Positions 20,053 to 27,203 of a stretch of 64,000 bases of DNA are shown in pieces; the first letter of the stretch is position 1; every line of letters starts with the position of its first letter. The position numbers and the translations under genes were made by a program. The stretch lies in NCBI RefSeq assembly GCF_947500795.1, contig NZ_CANMTE010000002.1, forward strand, positions 62,001 through 126,000, read 5' to 3'. The stretch comes from an uncultured Gelidibacter sp. (GTDB lineage Bacteria; Bacteroidota; Bacteroidia; Flavobacteriales; Flavobacteriaceae). The notes under the pieces were generated by a model that saw only the letters and a list, made by a program, of their open reading frames with translations, ran no database searches and was not told the DNA's origin.

Positions 20053-21009
20053 TTATTGCAGTTCCTGAAGCACGAGGTATGTAGTATAACCAATAAAGAC
20101 GGTCAGTAACAGCCCAGATTCCCATCGGTCTAACGTTTTTCTTTTGCCGGTAAACATCGCTACAAATAGAAATACTGTTCCACCCACAAGAAGATAAATA
20201 TCGGTATTAAAAACGGTGCTGAATTCGATTGGACGTACCAAAGAACTCACCGAAAGAATCAGGAAAATATTAAAAATATTAGAGCCAATAATATTCCCTA
20301 TGGCAATATCGCTGTTCTTTTTAAGCGCCGCAACCACACTTGTCATAAGTTCTGGCAACGAAGTCCCTGCCGCAATAATGGTGAGACCAATAATCTTCTC
20401 ACTCACGCCCAAATCACTGGCAATCGAAACGGCATTGTCAACAATTAATTTCCCTCCAATCACCAAACCAATCAATCCTAATACAATAAACCCCCAAATC
20501 TTATAATTAGAGGCTGTGATCTCCACTTCCTCAGTAGTCGAGACATCACTTTTCATTTGTTTGTAAATGTAAAACAGAAAGGCTAAGAATAAACTTAGTA
20601 AAATGATTCCGTCAACTCTGGACAGCCCCATATCTCCCAAAACATATCCGTTTGCCAACACCAAAAACACCAATGCTGCCAATAGCGAAATAGGGATTTC
20701 CTTCCAAACGGTTGATGATTGAACGGCAATAGGAAAAATTAGTCCGACAATTCCTAAAATCATGAACAGGTTAAAGTTATTACTACCAATAACATTCCCT
20801 AATACAATATCAGAATGGTTTTCATAGGAGGCTACGGTATTCACCACTAACTCTGGCGCGGAGGTCCCAAATGCTACAATAGTCAAGCCTATGGCCAGAT
20901 CTGGAATTTTGTTCTTCTTAGCCAAAAGTGTTGAACCATTAACCATCCAATCGGCCCCTTTGATAAGAAGCACAAAGCCGATAACGACTAGAATACTAGA
21001 GAGTAACAT
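20053..21009 (-). CDS. Calcium/sodium antiporter, CaCA family (YrbG-like)
   Basis: A 318-residue inner-membrane exchanger with about ten helices. The two inverted alpha-repeats are clear: 'GLTIVAFGTSAPELVVNTVAS' region with 'GNVIGSNNFN', and 'AAGTSLPELMTSVVAA' with 'GNIIGSNIFN'. These acidic residues bind cations in the family. Ion choice (Ca2+ or another divalent cation against Na+ or K+) is not resolved by sequence alone. Confidence 0.92.
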   Translation of the reverse strand: MLLSSILVVIGFVLLIKGADWMVNGSTLLAKKNKIPDLAIGLTIVAFGTSAPELVVNTVASYENHSDIVLGNVIGSNNFNLFMILGIVGLIFPIAVQSSTVWKEIPISLLAALVFLVLANGYVLGDMGLSRVDGIILLSLFLAFLFYIYKQMKSDVSTTEEVEITASNYKIWGFIVLGLIGLVIGGKLIVDNAVSIASDLGVSEKIIGLTIIAAGTSLPELMTSVVAALKKNSDIAIGNIIGSNIFNIFLILSVSSLVRPIEFSTVFNTDIYLLVGGTVFLFVAMFTGKRKTLDRWESGLLLTVFIGYTTYLVLQELQ

Positions 21010-21149
21010 AAAATATATTTTAGTAAATGTATGCTATTAAGTGATGTAAAAAAATAATTTTATAGAGAAAAGCCGTCTCCATTGTCAAGATTTTTAAAGA
21101 ATATTCAACAACTTAAAAGAGATGGCTTTTTCAACTGAACTATAATGAA

Positions 21150-21653
21150 TTAGGCCGCTACATTTTTGGGTTTAGCACCTTTATGTTTATCGATTAAAGC
21201 CAACCATTTTTCAGCACGTGCAACGTCTTGGTTCTGTGAAAAATTGTCTTCTGCATTATAAAAAGTAATTGCTACCGGATTGCTATTTGAGAGAAAGCTA
21301 AATTCCATATCCAAACGCGCCAATTCAGAATAGTGCCGATCGCCATTTTTGTAATCTTTCATAAACTTGTTAATGACACACTTTTTAACCTCATTCAATT
21401 TAATTTTTTGAACAATTGGTTCTGGATTTTGCGTATTGATATACAATAGAACGTTTCCTTCTTCCTGAAAACCTAAGCAGGTATTATTCCAAACTTCTTG
21501 TGAGCTGAATTGGACATCATTCGCCTTTGCGATGGCATCAAAAGCTTTCTTCTTTTTTGAAAGACCACCTTTTTCTGCTAAGACAAATAAAATTACAGGT
21601 ACTATTACGAGTAATGATACAAGGATCATTACCATATTCATTGATATATGCAT
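21150..21653 (-). CDS. Unknown protein with N-terminal membrane anchor
   Basis: 167 residues. One N-terminal transmembrane helix ('MILVSLLVIVPVILFVL') is followed by a basic stretch ('KKKK') and a soluble domain of about 130 residues containing 'FSSQEVWNNTCLGFQEEGNVLLYI'. I do not recognise the family. The positive-inside pattern suggests that the soluble part is cytoplasmic. A near-palindromic AAAAGCC...GGCTTTT pair with a long loop lies just downstream (21069-21130), but is weak as a terminator. Confidence 0.6.
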   Translation of the reverse strand: MHISMNMVMILVSLLVIVPVILFVLAEKGGLSKKKKAFDAIAKANDVQFSSQEVWNNTCLGFQEEGNVLLYINTQNPEPIVQKIKLNEVKKCVINKFMKDYKNGDRHYSELARLDMEFSFLSNSNPVAITFYNAEDNFSQNQDVARAEKWLALIDKHKGAKPKNVAA

Positions 21654-21734
21654 TGGTTTAAATTTTAAATTATTGATAGACGAATTAGGGTGTAATGAAA
21701 CACCTCAAGATTATTTCTTAAAAAAAATAAGTGA

Positions 21735-22079
21735 CTATGTGAACCAATGAAAGGGAAAAATGATGGCTTTTGTAGAGAGTTTGACCACAATTTGCTGGCC
21801 AATAGCGTAATATGAAAGTTGATAGTTTAAAGGAGTTATGGCGTTTTCACTAGGCCTATAAGGCTGTGGAAAAAGTTTTACTCCTGGAACTTCATAGGTA
21901 AATGAATGGTTAATATCAATAACCGCATCAAAAGTAAACGGCACATGATCATGATCCTGTGACGCTGCAATAGTATCCACTGGCGTATAAGTTGCCACTG
22001 ATGAAGCTGTCAGATCAGAAGATCCGAGCAACATCACCCATCCGAGTACGTATAGAATGGCTCCTTTTATAGTGAACAT
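21735..22079 (-). CDS. Small exported protein of unknown function
   Basis: 114 residues from the ATG at 22079. This start is preferred over the ATG six codons upstream because it begins directly with the signal-like segment 'MFTIKGAILYVLGWVMLLG'. The body is short and Pro/Tyr-rich ('SYYAIGQQIVVKL'), with an acidic 'SQDHDHVPF' stretch. No family recognised. It is transcribed divergently from the PiT-like gene at 22229 and is 81 bp upstream of the anchored unknown protein, so these three may form a small functional neighbourhood. Confidence 0.55.
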   Translation of the reverse strand: MFTIKGAILYVLGWVMLLGSSDLTASSVATYTPVDTIAASQDHDHVPFTFDAVIDINHSFTYEVPGVKLFPQPYRPSENAITPLNYQLSYYAIGQQIVVKLSTKAIIFPFHWFT

Positions 22080-22166
22080 AATGTCATTTAAAAACACAAA
22101 GGTAAATGAATGTCATGTTAAAAAAATCCAAAACATTTTAATTTTATTTCCTTACAATTAAATAAC

Positions 22167-22206
22167 GTTACCGTAACATTTGATGGTAGGAACAGAAATA
22201 CATTTG
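22167..22206 (+). promoter_or_regulatory. Promoter and overlapping palindrome of PiT-like gene
   Basis: TACATTTG (22199-22206) matches the flavobacterial -7 element, with TTG at 22180-22182 (16-bp gap, slightly short). An 11-bp palindrome GTTAC-C-GTAAC (22167-22177) lies just before the -33 element, where a regulator could act. Confidence 0.4.
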
Positions 22207-22228
22207 CCTAATTAAAATACACATCCCT

Positions 22229-23179
22229 ATGGAATTAATGATTGGAGCTATCGGGTTTATCATATGTGCCTATGCTGTAATTGCAAACGACGTGATCCAA
22301 ACACTGGGTACGTTCATGGCTTCCAATCACAACTTAAAATGGTGGTGGCTATGGCTGTTTGCCGTTACTATTTTATCTACCACTTTAATCTATGGATGGG
22401 TTATGCACTCAGGCGACGTTTCCTATGGGCGATTGCTCAATATTCCTTTACCTGAAAACATGGAATGGTGGCTTTTGTTAGCACCTTTGACTTTATTAGT
22501 TATTACGAGAATAGGCATACCTGTCAGCACCACCTTTATGATTCTCAGTGTATTTTCCACCGGTCAGATTATCGAAAAGATGATTTTAAAATCCGTTTAT
22601 GGATATGCATTGTCTTTTGTTTTTGCAATTCTGGTGTATGTTATCATTTCCAAAAAATTTGAATCGCCTTTATCCTTAGAAAAGTTAGACAAACATTCCC
22701 GCAAACATTATTGGTTGGTAGCCCAATGGATTTCTACCGGGTTCTTATGGTCGCAATGGCTCATCCAGGATTTCGCCAATATTTTTGTATTTCTTCCGCG
22801 ACAACTCTCGTTGACTGAATTACTGTTAGCACTGAGTGTTATTCTTGTGATTATGGCTTATATTTTCAAGAAGCGAGGTGGCAAGATTCAAGAAATTGTA
22901 AATCAGAAATCGAATACTAAAAATATCCGTTCTGCAACCATCATCGACCTTATTTATGGTGTTTTCCTGTTCATTTTTGGAAACCTCAACACCATTCCAA
23001 TGAGCACCACTTGGGTTTTTATCGGGATTTTAGCTGGAAGAGAATTGGCAATGACCTATTTGCTCAACAAGAATAAAATCAAATACACCTATATCATTAT
23101 TGCGAAAGACTTAGGAAAGGTGAACATCGGATTAATGGTCAGCGTGGTTATTGCGTTTATCATTCAATATCTAAAATAG
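22229..23179 (+). CDS. PiT-like (PHO4-related) polytopic membrane protein
   Basis: 316 residues with about eight to ten hydrophobic helices. 'AYAVIANDVIQTLGTFM' near residue 20 resembles the GANDxAN signature of PiT phosphate permeases. The repeated 'IGIPVSTTFMIL' and 'TIPMSTTWVFIG' segments resemble the two PVSTTH motifs. It is shorter than typical PiT proteins, and the motifs are degenerate, with the final His replaced. It may be a divergent transporter of phosphate, sulfate or another anion. No PhoU-like partner is adjacent. Confidence 0.6.
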   Translation: MELMIGAIGFIICAYAVIANDVIQTLGTFMASNHNLKWWWLWLFAVTILSTTLIYGWVMHSGDVSYGRLLNIPLPENMEWWLLLAPLTLLVITRIGIPVSTTFMILSVFSTGQIIEKMILKSVYGYALSFVFAILVYVIISKKFESPLSLEKLDKHSRKHYWLVAQWISTGFLWSQWLIQDFANIFVFLPRQLSLTELLLALSVILVIMAYIFKKRGGKIQEIVNQKSNTKNIRSATIIDLIYGVFLFIFGNLNTIPMSTTWVFIGILAGRELAMTYLLNKNKIKYTYIIIAKDLGKVNIGLMVSVVIAFIIQYLK

Positions 23180-23247
23180 ATTTTATAATTTGCGCATCGA
23201 TCAGCGTTACATTCTGCTCATTTAACTTTTGTGCACCTTAGAAATTT

Positions 23248-24150
23248 ATGCTTAAAATAGCGTTCCACCCTATTTACAAACATCCTTTGCCAGAAGGCCA
23301 TCGATTTCCGATGCTTAAATACGAGTTATTGCCTGAGCAATTAATCTATGAAGGAACCTGTAACGCTGCAAATTTCTTTGAGCCAACAATACCTGATGAT
23401 GCTTCTATTTTGAGAGTGCATACCTCCGAATACTTTAATCACCTCAAAAACTTAACGCTCGACTCGAAAGCTGTTCGGAAAATCGGATTTCCATTAAGCG
23501 ATATGTTGGTGAAACGCGAGGTAATGATTGCCGACGGGACTATGAAAGCGAGTGAATACGCTCTAAAAAACGGCATTGCGATGAATATTGCTGGTGGAAC
23601 GCACCACGCATATGCTGACAGCGGCGAAGGTTTTTGCATCTTGAACGATCAAGCCATTGGCGCCCGCTATTTGCAGGACAAAGGCTTGGCTAAAAAAATA
23701 TTGATAGTTGATTTGGATGTACACCAAGGTAATGGCACCGCTAAAATCTTTCAAAATGATCCGTCTGTATTCACTTTTTCCATGCACGGGAAAGCCAACT
23801 ATCCCTTTAAAAAAGAACAAAGTGATTTAGATATTGCGCTCGAAAACGGTTGTGATGACGACACCTATCTTTCGATTTTATCAGATACCTTACCAAAATT
23901 GATTGCTGCTGAACAACCCGACTTTATCTATTATTTGAGTGGTGTGGACGTGATTGCTTCAGATAAACTAGGAAAATTGAGCTTGTCTATAGAAGGTTGC
24001 AAAGCGCGAGACCGCTATGTTCTACAAACTTGTAAAGACCACAACATTCCTGTAATGTGTAGTATGGGCGGTGGTTATTCGCCAGATATCAAAATCATTA
24101 TTGAAGCGCATGCCAACACGTTTCGATTGGCTCAAGAGCTCTATTTTTAA
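23248..24150 (+). CDS. Histone deacetylase superfamily protein
   Basis: 300 residues, class II/acetoin-utilisation-type deacetylase fold. Catalytic features are visible: 'AGGTHHAYADSGEGFCILND' (paired His), 'DLDVHQGNGTAKIF' (zinc Asp and His), and 'GGGYSPDI' near the end. It likely removes acetyl groups from small molecules, polyamines or proteins in the cytosol. It follows the PiT-like gene by 68 bp and may be cotranscribed with it. Confidence 0.9.
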   Translation: MLKIAFHPIYKHPLPEGHRFPMLKYELLPEQLIYEGTCNAANFFEPTIPDDASILRVHTSEYFNHLKNLTLDSKAVRKIGFPLSDMLVKREVMIADGTMKASEYALKNGIAMNIAGGTHHAYADSGEGFCILNDQAIGARYLQDKGLAKKILIVDLDVHQGNGTAKIFQNDPSVFTFSMHGKANYPFKKEQSDLDIALENGCDDDTYLSILSDTLPKLIAAEQPDFIYYLSGVDVIASDKLGKLSLSIEGCKARDRYVLQTCKDHNIPVMCSMGGGYSPDIKIIIEAHANTFRLAQELYF

Positions 24151-24230
24151 AAAATAATAACTAAAAAAAAATCCAAGCCCCAACTGTTACCAATTGGAAT
24201 TTGGAATTTTATATTTTTGCGATTTGATTG

Positions 24231-24566
24231 TTATTTCGCTCCCAACATCAGCAGTTCATTGCACTGAATTTCTGTCATATACTGCTTATTGCCATCTTTG
24301 TCGTCCCAAGAGCGGTTGGTCAATTTGCCCTCAATGGCGATCTCCTTGCCTTTGGCGACATATTTTTCAACCACGTCTACCAATCCACCTCTAACAACAA
24401 CGTTATGCCAATACGTACGCTCCACTTTGGTGCCACTTTTGTCTTTATAGCTGTCATCAGTAGCTATAGAGAATTTAGCAATTTTGTTTCCATCTGGAAA
24501 ACTTACGATTTCTGGATCTTGTCCTAATCTTCCAATCAACTGTACTGTGTTTCTTAATGCGTTCAT
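24231..24566 (-). CDS. ssb: Single-stranded DNA-binding protein, short form
   Basis: 111 residues, a single OB-fold: 'MNALRNTVQLIGRLGQDPEI', 'TYWHNVVVRGGLVDVVEKYVAKGKEI', 'YMTEIQCNELLML'. It ends 'LMLGAK' and lacks the acidic DDxxPF-type tail through which housekeeping SSB recruits repair and replication proteins. It may therefore be a second, specialised SSB. Upstream there is an inverted repeat TTGAAT-N12-ATTCAA (24603-24626). Confidence 0.9.
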   Translation of the reverse strand: MNALRNTVQLIGRLGQDPEIVSFPDGNKIAKFSIATDDSYKDKSGTKVERTYWHNVVVRGGLVDVVEKYVAKGKEIAIEGKLTNRSWDDKDGNKQYMTEIQCNELLMLGAK

Positions 24567-24680
24567 GAGTTCTAAAATTTAAAGGTTAAACAGTTAATAC
24601 TATTGAATATCGTTCGGTCAATTCAACAGTGCAAAGATGTGACAGGGTCTTTATGTTATTCGGTAGTTAACTATTTAAAA

Positions 24681-24745
24681 TCGTTTGTAAATGCTTGTAG
24701 TCGTTTGTAAACGGTTAATTCAGACCATTAAAAACACTATATTTG
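24681..24745 (+). promoter_or_regulatory. Direct repeat and -7 element before spermidine-synthase-like gene
   Basis: TCGTTTGTAAA occurs at 24681-24691 and again at 24701-24711, exactly 20 bp apart (two helical turns). TATATTTG (24738-24745) matches the -7 consensus and lies only 4 bp before the ATG at 24750. I find no well-placed TTG, so a repeat-bound activator might be needed. Confidence 0.45.
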
Positions 24746-24749
24746 AGTC

Positions 24750-25394
24750 ATGGCAAAGCTTTTAAGTTATTTCTATCCCATCACAAAAAAAGTGCATTCA
24801 GACTTCAGTGGCACTTTAGAAATTACATGGTATAACGGCAAAAAGCATCTCGACACCAAAAACGCGAATTATTCCTATGGGTCACTACAACGTATTTTAA
24901 AATTTGGCCTCGAAAAGATCAATCTAAAGCAAGTCAATTCCGTTTTGCTTTTAGGTCTTGGCGGTGGCAGTGTCATTGAAACTTTACGCAACGATTTTTC
25001 TTATTCTAAATCCATTACTGCAGTGGATATTGATCCGGTAGTCATAGACATTGCAAGAAATGAGTTCAACCTTAAAGAAGATTCCATCTTAAAAATTATT
25101 TGTGACGATGCATTATTGTTCATGCAGTCAAATAAAATAGCATATGATTTGATCATCATCGACTTGTTTATTGATACAGATGTACCCATTGCATTTTTAG
25201 CCATTCCGTTTTGGAAGCAAGTCATCGCAGCGTCCACTAGCAATGGCGCCATTTTATTTAACGCCTCCTTGCAAAAAACAAAAAGCAAGGCCTTAGTTGA
25301 CGTGATTGAGTTGTTAAAATCCCATAAATATCATACTGAAGTGTTTGAAAAAGTGAATAACACCAATACCCTGATTCTTTCAAAAGGATTGTAA
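24750..25394 (+). CDS. Spermidine-synthase-like methyltransferase-fold protein
   Basis: 214 residues, Rossmann fold. The glycine-rich loop is 'LLLGLGGGSVIETL' with the acidic 'ITAVDIDPVVIDIA' after it, as in spermidine synthases and SAM methyltransferases. 'YDLIIIDLFID' follows. It is shorter than classical SpeE and lacks its N-terminal beta-barrel domain, so aminopropyl transfer is not assured. The ATG lies 4 bp after a -7 element, so the mRNA may be leaderless. Confidence 0.75.
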   Translation: MAKLLSYFYPITKKVHSDFSGTLEITWYNGKKHLDTKNANYSYGSLQRILKFGLEKINLKQVNSVLLLGLGGGSVIETLRNDFSYSKSITAVDIDPVVIDIARNEFNLKEDSILKIICDDALLFMQSNKIAYDLIIIDLFIDTDVPIAFLAIPFWKQVIAASTSNGAILFNASLQKTKSKALVDVIELLKSHKYHTEVFEKVNNTNTLILSKGL

Positions 25395-25455
25395 TTCCGG
25401 ATTCAGCAAGAAAGTATATCTTTAATAGCAAAAGAACACTCTCAAAACCCTTAAA

Positions 25456-25806
25456 ATGAACAAAGAATGTTTAGAATGTGGTGATAAAATTATCGGGAGA
25501 ACCGATAAAAAATTCTGCAGTGATGGTTGTAGAAATTCCTACAACAATACCATCAATAAGGACAGCAAGAATCTGATTAGAAACACCAATAACAGGTTGC
25601 GTAAAAATTATCGGATTTTGGAAAGTTTAAATCCAGATCAAAAAACAAAAGTCTCTCGTGGGAAACTCATTGAAAAAGGATTTGACTTTAATTACTTCAC
25701 AAGCATCTATACCACCAAAGTTGGAACAATGTATTACTTTGTGTATGATCAAGGCTACTTGCCTATTGAAGGCGATTTTTATGCCTTAGTAAAACGCGAG
25801 AGTTAA
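25456..25806 (+). CDS. Small zinc-ribbon protein (DUF2116-like)
   Basis: 116 residues. The N-terminus has 'CLECGDKIIGRTDKKFCSDGCRNSY', a four-Cys zinc ribbon like those in DUF2116 proteins. The rest is a basic, helical region with no motif I know. Probably nucleic-acid or protein binding. It begins 61 bp after the spermidine-synthase-like gene, on the same strand. Confidence 0.7.
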   Translation: MNKECLECGDKIIGRTDKKFCSDGCRNSYNNTINKDSKNLIRNTNNRLRKNYRILESLNPDQKTKVSRGKLIEKGFDFNYFTSIYTTKVGTMYYFVYDQGYLPIEGDFYALVKRES

Positions 25807-25818
25807 TATTAAAGTTCC

Positions 25819-26556
25819 TTATCGATATTCAAACTGGCTTATGTATATAGCAGATTTATCATCTTCAATTTGGAAAACTCTTTGTTCAGAATCGAAAATG
25901 TATCGGTAATCATAAAAAGACATAGGAACGCTATAATCATCTCCTTCAAACGGATAAACTTTTTCAACACTAAAGATATTCGTGAAAAACGGCTTATAAT
26001 CTATTCTTAAAATCCCAATGGATTTAATCAGATTTAAGGGATTTCTTTTACTTGTATCATAGTCTAAATATTCAATTCTCGTCTCCCCGTCAACATTTAA
26101 TGACACTATATTCTTATTGGAATCATAAATGAAGGTTATATGGCGCTCATGGCTGGTATTGAGATGGGTCCTGTATGAACTAAGCATATCGCCATCAAAC
26201 ATAAATTCTGCTATTTTTTCGTCTTGTGCATCTAACACTTCTGCAACATTGTTTGTCCACAATATTGATTTATGAACTCTTCCATCCCTTACCTCTTTAA
26301 CCACCTGACCTTTACTGTTATATTCAAAATAACTAACCCGACTGTGCTGTGGAAAAAGGAAGTTGGTGTAATCTTCCGAAATTACCTTGCCTTCTTCATC
26401 CATTGCGTAATTTTGTCTATACACGACTTTAGAAGTATCGTTTTTCTCCATCAAAGTATAGGTAAGAGTTTCAAAGGCTTCGGGCTGCTCGTTTGTATCT
26501 TTGGGGGAACAGGTTAGCAACACTAACCCACAAAGGCATAAAACAAAGTTTCTCAT
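25819..26556 (-). CDS. Unknown lipoprotein
   Basis: 245 residues from the ATG at 26556. This start puts 'MRNFVLCLCGLVLLTCSPKD' (signal II with lipobox Cys) at the N-terminus. The longer frame to 26640 adds 28 residues that look non-coding. The body is Tyr/Asp-rich and contains repeated short strand motifs such as 'YFEYNSKGQVVKEV', 'FIYDSNKNIVSLN' and 'YIFDSEQRVFQIE', reminiscent of the YD/RHS-like strands of Bacteroidota surface lipoproteins. No function assigned. It converges on the zinc-ribbon gene. Confidence 0.7.
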   Translation of the reverse strand: MRNFVLCLCGLVLLTCSPKDTNEQPEAFETLTYTLMEKNDTSKVVYRQNYAMDEEGKVISEDYTNFLFPQHSRVSYFEYNSKGQVVKEVRDGRVHKSILWTNNVAEVLDAQDEKIAEFMFDGDMLSSYRTHLNTSHERHITFIYDSNKNIVSLNVDGETRIEYLDYDTSKRNPLNLIKSIGILRIDYKPFFTNIFSVEKVYPFEGDDYSVPMSFYDYRYIFDSEQRVFQIEDDKSAIYISQFEYR

Positions 26557-26596
26557 GAAATTTTCTTCAAATTTTATAATAAGTTTTTGAGATTGA

Positions 26597-27091
26597 TTAT
26601 CCGATATTACTTGTCCGAGTGGTTGAATTCCAATTATCACTCTTCATTTCCAAGGCGGCCATTAAAATATCTTTCTGGCTAATTTGACCCACTAATTTAC
26701 CGTTTTCTAAAATCGGGAAGCGGCGGTGTTTGGACTCTAAAAACACATTGGCCGCATCAAAAACATTCATATTACCATCTAAGGTTTCTACATTTTTGAC
26801 CATGCGTTTTTCAACCGTATCATTCTCCATTGGCATGTTGTAATAGCGACTTTCACTAATTTGTTTTAAACAATCGCCTTCAGAAATAATCCCCACCAAT
26901 TCATTATGCTCATTAACCACAGGTCCACCTGAAATTTTATGCTTTATGAGGATTTCCACCACCTCTATTATTTTCTGATCTGCTCTAAATGTTATCAGAT
27001 CTTTTGTCATATAATCACAGACTCTACAAGACAGCTGCGCGGTGCCTTTTTCTGGATACTTTCTTGCCCCTTGAAAACTCTTTATCGCCAT
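26597..27091 (-). CDS. CBS domain pair protein
   Basis: 164 residues carrying two CBS motifs: 'VCDYMTKDLITFRADQKIIEVVEILIKHKISGGPVVNE' (about residues 24-80) and 'MNVFDAANVFLESKHRRFPILENGKLVGQISQKDIL' (about 105-150). CBS pairs bind adenine nucleotides and regulate partners. No catalytic or channel domain is attached, so the partner is unknown. It is transcribed divergently from the M28 peptidase gene. Confidence 0.85.
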   Translation of the reverse strand: MAIKSFQGARKYPEKGTAQLSCRVCDYMTKDLITFRADQKIIEVVEILIKHKISGGPVVNEHNELVGIISEGDCLKQISESRYYNMPMENDTVEKRMVKNVETLDGNMNVFDAANVFLESKHRRFPILENGKLVGQISQKDILMAALEMKSDNWNSTTRTSNIG

Positions 27092-27203
27092 AACTTATTA
27101 ATTTAGTGAACATTAAATTTAATTAAAATTCTCCGTTTTACCTAATTCACTTTTACACCAATTTAATTTTGTAGATTTAGCCTACCAACCAAACTATGTT
27201 TTT

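Noticed and set aside
21066-21131. Terminator after the unknown anchored protein
   Set aside because: Arms AAAAGCC and GGCTTTT are separated by a loop of about 45 bases or more, too long to be convincing.
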